Positions 1-5,703 of a stretch of 15,314 nt of DNA are shown piece after piece. How positions within the stretch are numbered: position 1 is the first letter of the stretch; every line of letters begins with the position of its first letter. The stretch comes from JBHHZI01 sp046757965. GTDB lineage: Bacteria > Acidobacteriota > Polarisedimenticolia > SMYD01. Location of the stretch: the NCBI GenBank assembly GCA_046757965.1, contig JBHHZI010000075.1, positions 1-15,314 on the forward strand. The letters are read 5' to 3'. The position numbers and the translations under genes were made by a program. The notes under the pieces were generated by a model. It had not been told where the DNA came from and made no database searches. It saw only the letters and a program-made list of their open reading frames with translations.

Positions 1-1
1 G

Positions 2-859
2 CCGTTCGTGGTGGTGCTCGGCACCGCCCAGGACGGCGGCCGTCCCCAGGCAGCGGAGGAACAAGGCACGCCGTCCCAGCGCCGCCGGCCGCGGCGGGCG
101 CATGTGGCGTGCCTCGCCCTGGTCGCCCCGGAGCGCGGCAGGCGCTGGATGATCGACGCCACACCCGACTTCCCGGCCCAGCTCGCGGCCCTCGACCGGC
201 TCTCCGGGCCATCCGGGCCGCCGCCGGGCCTGGACGGGATCTTTCTCACCCATGCCCACATCGGCCACTACACCGGGTTGATGCACCTGGGACGGGAGGT
301 GATCGGAGCGCACGCCGTCCCGGTCTGGGTCATGCCGCGGATGTCGCGTTTCCTGGCAACGTCGGGACCGTGGAGCCAGCTCGTCGAGCTCGACAACATC
401 CGTCTCCGACCGTTGACCGCCGGCAAGGCGGTGGACCTGGGCCACGGGCTCACGGTGACGCCGCTGCCGGTGCCGCACCGGGACGAGTTCAGCGAGACCG
501 TCGGCTTCCTGATCGAGGGTCCGCATCGTCGCGTCCTCTACGTGCCGGACATCGACAAGTGGTCCCGCTGGGAGCGGCCCCTTCCCGACCTGCTGGCCTC
601 GGTCGACCGGGCCTACCTGGACGGCACCTTTCTCGACGCCACGGAACTGCCCGGCCGCTCGATGGCGGACATCCCGCATCCGTTCATCGTGGAGACCCTC
701 GCGCTGCTCTCGGACGTGCCGGCCACGGACCGGGCCAAGGTGTTCTTCATTCACCTCAATCACACCAACCCGGCGGGCGAGCGACACGGCCCCGCCGCCC
801 GGCGCATCCGCGCCGCGGGGATGCACGTGGCCCGCGAGGGTGAGCGGTTCGGACTCTAG
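2..859 (+). CDS. PqqB-like metallo-beta-lactamase-fold hydrolase (5' partial)
   Basis: The reading frame is already open at the window edge (Pro-Phe precede the first possible GTG at 8), so the true start probably lies upstream. The N-terminal block VVLGTAQDGGRPQ and the segments IDATPDF, THAHIGHYTG, VPHRDEFSETVGF, PDIDKW and HLNHTNP match the PqqB-like branch of the metallo-beta-lactamase fold. Counting from the GTG at 8, likely metal ligands are H82, H84, H87, H157, D181 and H249 or H252. The usual HxHxDH motif reads HAHIGH, with Gly in place of the Asp, which I recall as typical of this branch. The cysteine-rich stretch that usually follows the AQDGG block is absent: residues about 12-33 are Arg/Gln-rich with no Cys. 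There is no PQQ pathway (pqqA, C, D, E) in view, so a role in PQQ synthesis is not supported. It is best read as a cytosolic hydrolase or oxidoreductase of unknown substrate. Family assignment is firm, function open. Confidence 0.85.
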   Translation, partial: PFVVVLGTAQDGGRPQAAEEQGTPSQRRRPRRAHVACLALVAPERGRRWMIDATPDFPAQLAALDRLSGPSGPPPGLDGIFLTHAHIGHYTGLMHLGREVIGAHAVPVWVMPRMSRFLATSGPWSQLVELDNIRLRPLTAGKAVDLGHGLTVTPLPVPHRDEFSETVGFLIEGPHRRVLYVPDIDKWSRWERPLPDLLASVDRAYLDGTFLDATELPGRSMADIPHPFIVETLALLSDVPATDRAKVFFIHLNHTNPAGERHGPAARRIRAAGMHVAREGERFGL

Positions 860-867
860 CCGCGAGC

Positions 868-889
868 CGTCACCGGATGCCGGCAGACG
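868..889. terminator. candidate hairpin between convergent genes
   Basis: CGTC-a-CCGG-atg-CCGG-ca-GACG forms an imperfect stem with a 3-nt loop, nine bases after the stop of the PqqB-like gene and before the end of the convergent K+ channel gene. There is no T-tract on either strand, so intrinsic termination is uncertain. Confidence 0.25.
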
Positions 890-916
890 CCCCACCCCGC
901 ACCCACGGGTCGCAGA

Positions 917-1912
917 TCAGACACGCGCCTCGTCGCCATTCGTGCCGCCCTTGCGCCCGACGGTGACCAGCGTGTCGCCCGACTGGAGCATGGAATCCGG
1001 TGGGGGGTTGAAGACCATCTCCCCGTCGAGCCGCTTGATGACCAGCACGATATGCCCGGTGCGCTGGCGCAATCCCGACTCCCGCAGCGAATGGCCGGCG
1101 AAGGGCGAGTCGGCGGCGATGGCCATCTCGTCGATGATCAGCTCCAGATTCTCGCTCTGGGTGGCGAGATCGATGAAGTCCGTCACGTTCGGTCTCAGCA
1201 GCATGTCCGCCGCCCGTCGCGCACCGATGGCCTGCGGCGAGATGACCGTGGCCGCTCCCGCCCGCAGGAAATTCTTCTCCTTGCGCGGGTCCTCGCAGCG
1301 CGCGATGACGCGCAGATCCTCGTTCAGACCCCGGGCGGTGAGCGTCACCAGGAGATTGTCGGCATCGGTGGCCAGAGCCGCCACCAGCGCACGCGCCCGC
1401 CTCACGCCGGCCTGCCTGAGCACCTCCTCGTCGAGCGCATCTCCGAGCAGGTAGTGATATCCGCGCGCGTCACACTTCATGGTGCGCTCGGCCGCCATGT
1501 CCACGACGCTGAACGGTGCCCCGAGCCGGTGCAACTCACGGGTGAGGATGGTTCCCATCCGACCATACCCACAGACGACGGTATGGCCGCTCAACCTGCG
1601 TGTCTGTTTCTCCATGCGTCGTCTCCCCATCACCTGCCGGATGCGATTCTCCACCTCGTCCTCGAGAATCCCGGATACCGCGTAGGCCACCAGACTGATC
1701 CCGAGCGTGATGATGACCAGGGTGAGCACGCGACCGCCGGGAGTCAACTCCCCGACCTCGTGGTAGCCGACCGTCGAGACGGTGATCACCGTCATGTAGA
1801 GGGAATCGAAGAAGCTCCAGCCCTCGATCCCCATGTAGCCCACGGTCCCGAGAGCCAGGACCACCCCGATCAGCACCAGGGCGATCTGGATTCGCGAGGT
1901 CACGTAGCGCAC
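917..1912 (-). CDS. Two-TM potassium channel with RCK (TrkA-N/TrkA-C) domains
   Basis: This 331-residue protein has the MthK-like layout: TM1 (about residues 8-28), a pore helix and filter (33-55), TM2 (61-82), a Rossmann RCK/TrkA-N domain (about 109-230) and a C-terminal TrkA-C/RCK_C domain (about 245-325). The nucleotide-binding loop GYGRMG is at 115-120, with the acidic D138 at the end of the second strand as expected for NAD(H)-type RCK domains. The selectivity filter reads T47-V-G-Y-H-E52 where canonical K+ channels have TVGYGD, so the second filter glycine is His. The start is GTG at 1912; a second in-frame GTG at 1903 is possible, and neither has a strong Shine-Dalgarno. It should act in the inner membrane as a ligand-gated K+ conductance, four subunits forming the pore and the RCK domains the gating ring. 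It stands alone, divergent from the kinase-like gene at 1983. Family call firm; ion selectivity of the variant filter is unknown. Confidence 0.88.
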   Translation of the reverse strand: MRYVTSRIQIALVLIGVVLALGTVGYMGIEGWSFFDSLYMTVITVSTVGYHEVGELTPGGRVLTLVIITLGISLVAYAVSGILEDEVENRIRQVMGRRRMEKQTRRLSGHTVVCGYGRMGTILTRELHRLGAPFSVVDMAAERTMKCDARGYHYLLGDALDEEVLRQAGVRRARALVAALATDADNLLVTLTARGLNEDLRVIARCEDPRKEKNFLRAGAATVISPQAIGARRAADMLLRPNVTDFIDLATQSENLELIIDEMAIAADSPFAGHSLRESGLRQRTGHIVLVIKRLDGEMVFNPPPDSMLQSGDTLVTVGRKGGTNGDEARV

Positions 1913-1943
1913 GGCGGCACTCTACACCACCGACCTGCGCCGT

Positions 1944-1973
1944 TTGACGGGCCGGGCGGCCCCCGCCTATCCT
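1944..1973 (+). promoter_or_regulatory. candidate sigma70-type promoter of the HprK-like gene
   Basis: TTGACG (1944-1949), an 18-nt spacer and TATCCT (1968-1973) match the -35 by 5/6 and the -10 by 4/6. The -10 ends 9 nt before the ATG at 1983, which would place transcription start within a few bases of the start codon. No Shine-Dalgarno is seen before 1983. Confidence 0.4.
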
Positions 1974-1982
1974 CCCGCCCTC

Positions 1983-2888
1983 ATGCCGGACCAGACGCCT
2001 GACTCCCCTCGCGGCCCGGGAGAGCCGCTCCCCGATGGTCCGGTCACGTTCGATCTTCCCCTCGGCCCGCTCCGTCTGCGCATCGTCGATCTGCCCACCG
2101 CGTGGCACCCGTTCGTCGAGGAGAACTACGCCCCGTTCGCCGAGCCGCCCACCGCGTCGGCCCCGGACCTGGTGGTGCACTGCACACCGGGTGCCGGCAT
2201 CGTGATCCCCCTGCCCGGCCCGGGTGGGACTCCGGTGATGCAGGTCGACGCCCTGGACGGCGTGGGCTGCCATCGCATCCGTTCCCACTGGCAGGACGGC
2301 GAGGTGGACCTGGAACGGGGCGAGGCTCGCCTCACACTGACCAGTTGCGAGGCGATCCCGTTGCGGATGTCGCTGGAGAACTTCCTCCGCGTCGCCGGCC
2401 AGCTCATGTTGCCCCGCCGGGATGCGTTCCTCCTGCACTCCGCCGGCATCCTCGATGCGGGCCGGTGCTTCCTGTTCTTCGGCCACTCGGGCGCCGGCAA
2501 GAGCACGGTCACATCCCTCTCGGCACCCCGATCGGTGCTCTCCGACGACATGGTTCTCGTGGACGTGTCAGGTGAGACGACCCGCGTGCACGCCGTTCCC
2601 TTCTTCGGCGCCTTTCCGCCCGAGCAACGCACGCGGGGCGCCTACCCGGCGGCCGCGGCACTCCGACTCCGACAGGCCGATGAGAACCGCGTCGAGACCC
2701 TGTCCCGGGCCCGGGCCGTGGCCACGGTGACCTCCAGCGTGCCGTTCGTCCATGACCTCGGGCTGACGAACGATCATCTGACCGACCTGCTGGTCCGCTT
2801 CTGTCACCAGGTCCCGGTGGCGGACCTGCACTTCACGCGCTCGACCCGCTTCTGGGAACCGCTGCACCAGAACTTCGGCGATGCCTGA
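1983..2888 (+). CDS. HPr kinase-like P-loop protein
   Basis: A 301-residue protein. The second half resembles the C-terminal catalytic domain of HPr(Ser) kinase/phosphorylase: a Walker A loop GHSGAGKST at residues 167-175, then LSDD with the paired Asp at 188-189, matching the kinase's P-loop and the following (A)DD acidic motif. The C-terminal LHFTRSTRFWEPL (about 280-292) recalls the ending of HPrK-like 'serine kinases' found in many genomes and in some peptide-modification clusters. The first 140 residues are an unassigned N-terminal domain, not a recognisable HprK N-domain. No HPr, PTS enzyme, PqqD or radical-SAM gene is nearby, so the substrate is unknown. ATG at 1983 is chosen over an in-frame TTG at 1944 because the candidate promoter overlaps the latter. 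The gene ends inside the start of the lipoprotein gene (ATGCCTGA, 8-nt overlap), which implies translational coupling. Cytosolic; probable kinase or ATPase. Confidence 0.75.
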   Translation: MPDQTPDSPRGPGEPLPDGPVTFDLPLGPLRLRIVDLPTAWHPFVEENYAPFAEPPTASAPDLVVHCTPGAGIVIPLPGPGGTPVMQVDALDGVGCHRIRSHWQDGEVDLERGEARLTLTSCEAIPLRMSLENFLRVAGQLMLPRRDAFLLHSAGILDAGRCFLFFGHSGAGKSTVTSLSAPRSVLSDDMVLVDVSGETTRVHAVPFFGAFPPEQRTRGAYPAAAALRLRQADENRVETLSRARAVATVTSSVPFVHDLGLTNDHLTDLLVRFCHQVPVADLHFTRSTRFWEPLHQNFGDA

Positions 2889-4932
2889 CCGACCCCGGGC
2901 GGTCCCGTCCAGGAGCCGCCGGTTGGCACTCCCTCTCCTCGTGGTGCTCCTCGCCGGCTGCGCGCCGGACCTCGACACCGCGTGGCGCCAGCGCGTCGTG
3001 GACCGTGCCGACGCGCGCGTCCTCGACCCGGCGGTCTGGGAGACACTGTATGCGCAGGCCCCGGACGCGGCCGGCCGGGCGCAGGTCGTGCGCGGCCTGG
3101 GGCAGGTCCGCGCTCCGGCGCTGGCACCGCTCCTGTCTCGCTGGTGGAACACCGCACCCTCGGAGCCGGTGCGCGAGGAGATCCTCTTCGCCCTCGGGCA
3201 GTGCAAGGCTCCCGGCTCGCGGGCCCTTCTCCGCCAGGCGCTCGCCGACGACGCCGCCCCGGTGCGCGCCCGGGCCGCCGAGGCACTCGGCAAGTTCGCC
3301 GACTCCACCGATGTCCCGCCACTCACCGCGCGTCTGGATGACGCCAGTGCCGCGGTGCGCGGCGCCTCTCTGCTGGCGCTGGTGCGCCTCCGCGGCCGGC
3401 GGGCGGCGCCGGCACGACCGCTGTCTCCGGAGAACACCACCCGGCTGCGCGACGCCCTGATCGAGCGGCTCGCCGACGCCAGCGCCGACGTCCGGTGGCG
3501 GGCGGCGTATGCCCTCGCGGAGATCGAACTCCCCGGCCGGCTGGGGACACTTCTGGATCTCGCGATGGATGAGGATGCCCGCATCCGGCTGTTCGCCGTG
3601 CGCGCCCTCGGCCGCCTGCGCGGGGAGACGGACCGGCGCCGGCGGCGGCTCGAGGCCGTCCTCGGCAACGACACCAGTCCGCACGTCGCCGCGGCAGCGG
3701 CAACCGCTCTCGGCGCCCTCGCGGACGCCCGCGTCCTCCCGGTCCTGCTCGATGCGGCGAGACGCGCCGGCCAGGCGGCGGACCATCACATCCGGGCGGC
3801 CGCTGTCACCGCCCTGGCACGGCTGCCACCGGATGCGCCCCGCCTGGCGACATCCGGATGCTCCGCGCGGCTCATCCGCGCCACCGACGACCCCTCGGCG
3901 CGGGTTCGCGCCGCGGCGCTGGCGACGCTGGCGGCCTTGTTTCCGGAGCAGGCGATGCCGATCCTGCGACGCCACGCAGCGGCCGCCTCGGGGCTCGCCC
4001 GGGCGGCTGCGGCGACGGCCGCTGCCGGCCTGCCCCCGGCGGCTGCCGCCGGCATCACCGCCGGGCTGCTCGACGACCCCGTGCCAGCCGTGACCGCAGC
4101 CGCGCTCACCACCCTGGCCGCGATTCCCGGCGAGGAGGAGACGGCGCGCGATGCCGCTCTCCGCGGCCTGGCCAGACCGGATGCGGCGGTGAAGGGAACC
4201 GCCCTCGCCATCCTGTCCCGGGTCGGACGCGACGAGGATCTTGCCGCCATCGACGCAGCATTCATCGCCGCGGCAGGCAGCGCCGGCATCGAGGTCCGCG
4301 AAGCCGCCGTCGAGGCGGCCGCCTCTCTCTCTGCCCCGCCCGCGCGCGACTGGGTCCGGAAAGCGCTGGACGATCCCGACGTGGCCGTGCGTCGCCGCGC
4401 GGCCGAGCATCTCGACCGCGCGACACCCGGCCGGGAGTGGATCGCCGGTGAGAACCGCCCCTCGTCCGTGGCCGTCCAGGCCGGCATCCCGTGTCTGGCC
4501 GGCGAGGCGAGACCGCGTGTGCGCCTCGAGACAACCGCCGGCACCATCGACCTGGAACTGTTTCCGGATGACGCGCCGCGGCATGTGCGCAGCTTTCTCA
4601 CCCGGGCCCGCGCCGGTCTGATGGACGGGCTGCCGTTTCACCGGGTGGTGAGCGGCTTCGTGGTGCAGGGCCTCGACGCGCAGGGAGATGGCTGGGGAAC
4701 TGCCGGCGTGTTCCTGCGCGACGAGATCAACCCCCACCTCTTCCGGGCAGGCGCCGTGGGGATGCCGAACTCGGGACCGGACAGCGGCGGCAGTCAGATC
4801 TTCATCACCCATGTTCCGACACCGCATCTGGATGGCGCCTACACGGTGTTCGGTCAGGTGGTGTCGGGCCTGGAGGTCGTCGACGCCCTGGATGTGGGAG
4901 ACATCTGCGGCCGGGTCACGATCGTGCGGTGA
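2881..4932 (+). CDS. HEAT-repeat lipoprotein with C-terminal cyclophilin (peptidyl-prolyl isomerase) domain
   Basis: A 683-residue exported protein. It begins with a basic n-region, a hydrophobic core and the lipobox LLAGC, with Cys27 as the predicted lipidated residue, so it should be anchored in the envelope facing the periplasm. Residues about 45-530 are a run of HEAT/PBS-lyase-type helical repeats, visible as recurring 'R..A..ALG.L' units with Asp/Pro turns. Residues about 544-683 are a cyclophilin domain: FHRV with the catalytic Arg588, SGFVVQGLD, MPNSGPDSGGSQIFIT and HLDGAYTVFGQV all match the family's active-site strands, so cis-trans prolyl isomerase activity is likely. The helical superhelix probably supplies a binding surface that brings clients to the isomerase. 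It overlaps the kinase-like gene upstream by 8 nt, and its last 17 nt overlap the end of the convergent TPR gene. No obvious inactivating change is seen. Domain calls are strong; the client is unknown. Confidence 0.88.
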   Translation: MPDRPRAVPSRSRRLALPLLVVLLAGCAPDLDTAWRQRVVDRADARVLDPAVWETLYAQAPDAAGRAQVVRGLGQVRAPALAPLLSRWWNTAPSEPVREEILFALGQCKAPGSRALLRQALADDAAPVRARAAEALGKFADSTDVPPLTARLDDASAAVRGASLLALVRLRGRRAAPARPLSPENTTRLRDALIERLADASADVRWRAAYALAEIELPGRLGTLLDLAMDEDARIRLFAVRALGRLRGETDRRRRRLEAVLGNDTSPHVAAAAATALGALADARVLPVLLDAARRAGQAADHHIRAAAVTALARLPPDAPRLATSGCSARLIRATDDPSARVRAAALATLAALFPEQAMPILRRHAAAASGLARAAAATAAAGLPPAAAAGITAGLLDDPVPAVTAAALTTLAAIPGEEETARDAALRGLARPDAAVKGTALAILSRVGRDEDLAAIDAAFIAAAGSAGIEVREAAVEAAASLSAPPARDWVRKALDDPDVAVRRRAAEHLDRATPGREWIAGENRPSSVAVQAGIPCLAGEARPRVRLETTAGTIDLELFPDDAPRHVRSFLTRARAGLMDGLPFHRVVSGFVVQGLDAQGDGWGTAGVFLRDEINPHLFRAGAVGMPNSGPDSGGSQIFITHVPTPHLDGAYTVFGQVVSGLEVVDALDVGDICGRVTIVR

Positions 4933-5407
4933 CCTGCGTGCCCGTCCGGCGGCCTCCCGACCGGACCTTGCCCAGCCAGTAGTTCACCGGGTGCCCGCGG
5001 CGCAGCCACGAGAAGGCGCGACCGCGGCGGCGATCCATGCGCCGCAGATAGCTGCGCAGCCCCTTGTGCCTGGGATCCAGCTTCAGCCCTCGCTCCAGGG
5101 CGGCCAGTCCCTGCGAGCGGCGCCCGGCCATCATGTACACCTTGCCGAGATTGAGAAACAGGTCGGCGTTGAAGAACTCGCGGCGCGCCGCCACCTCGCA
5201 GGCCTGCACGGCTTCCCGGGTGGCGCCCTGGCTCAGCGCCACGCTCAGCCCGTAGTACGACAGGTAGCGCATCTTGGGCTGCCCGTTGCCGCGCTGGCGT
5301 TCCATCTGCATGGCCTCCTCGAAGCAGGATGCGGCATCGACATGGCGCGCCTCGACGAGCGCCACCAGTCCCTCGCGGTAAGTCCGTTCTGCATCCAGGA
5401 TAGTCAT
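4916..5407 (-). CDS. small TPR-repeat protein
   Basis: A 163-residue, soluble-looking protein without signal peptide or membrane segment. Residues about 1-115 form roughly three tetratricopeptide-like helix pairs, e.g. 'A.RTYREGLVALVEARHVDAA..F.EA', 'YLSYYGLSVALSQG...EAV' and 'ADLFLNLGKVYMMAGRRSQGLAALERGLKLDP'-type segments. They are followed by a very basic tail with LRRMDRRRGRAF and HPVNYWLGKVR. TPR units normally mediate protein-protein contacts; the partner is unknown. The start at 5407 is chosen because AAGGGG (5419-5414 on this strand) lies 6 nt upstream. Another ATG two codons earlier (5413) sits on top of that site, and upstream residues look non-coding. The last 17 nt overlap the HEAT-cyclophilin gene tail to tail. 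A 7-bp inverted repeat overlaps the ribosome-binding site, so translation may be regulated. Gene reality is good; its role is unassigned. Confidence 0.8.
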   Translation of the reverse strand: MTILDAERTYREGLVALVEARHVDAASCFEEAMQMERQRGNGQPKMRYLSYYGLSVALSQGATREAVQACEVAARREFFNADLFLNLGKVYMMAGRRSQGLAALERGLKLDPRHKGLRSYLRRMDRRRGRAFSWLRRGHPVNYWLGKVRSGGRRTGTQVTARS

Positions 5408-5703
5408 CAGCATCCCCTTCGAGTATTCGCTCTCGAAGATGCATATACGGGGATGCGGAAAAATATCTATTACAATTACGATAGACCCATGGAAGAGACG
5501 CCACCGACGGGACTGGCTCACGCCCGCTCTGGGCCCCAAGACCCGCCATCGCGCGGTCTTCGCGTACTGAGAAGACGCAGGTCGGGCCCGCAACCGTTCC
5601 GCCGCCCTTCAGCGCCCGTCCCCATCTCCTCCCACAACAACAATCTGCGCACCACCATGGGTGGACATGCCGTGTGGGGTGGATCAACAATCCGGGCGCA
5701 CCC
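5408..5703. other. intergenic region between divergent TPR and AsmA genes
   Basis: This 296-nt stretch carries no convincing gene. It contains the RBS-overlapping inverted repeat (5417-5438), then an AT-rich island (about 5439-5486) unlike the GC-rich surroundings, which is the best place for promoters of both flanking genes. TATATG (5447-5442, minus) could be a -10 for the TPR gene but lacks a good -35. TACAAT (5471-5476) and TACGAT (5477-5482) are possible plus-strand -10 elements, also without a clear -35. TCTAT (5466-5470) and ATAGA (5481-5485) form a weak dyad. A second inverted repeat, GTCTTC/GAAGAC, is at 5556-5576. An ATG at 5489 opens a 75-codon frame running into the AsmA start, with no Shine-Dalgarno and no recognisable product. 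Confidence 0.5.
5414..5438 (-). promoter_or_regulatory. ribosome-binding site overlapped by an inverted repeat (TPR gene leader)
   Basis: On the minus strand CTTCGAG (5438-5432) and CTCGAAG (5423-5417) are perfect 7-nt complements around an 8-nt loop. The 3' arm shares AAG with the AAGGGG ribosome-binding site (5419-5414), which is 6 nt from the ATG at 5407. It may be an RNA hairpin limiting ribosome access or a dyad operator. Confidence 0.45.

Noticed and set aside
1..2888. A RiPP or PQQ biosynthesis cluster suggested by the PqqB-like and HPrK-like genes
   Set aside because: No precursor peptide, PqqD/RRE, radical-SAM or transporter gene is present, and the K+ channel gene separates them in the opposite orientation.
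2833..4827. 664-codon open frame on the minus strand opposite the HEAT-cyclophilin gene
   Set aside because: It is low-complexity Arg/Gly/Ala-rich with no recognisable domain. In GC-rich DNA long antisense frames arise by codon bias; the plus-strand frame has clear domains.
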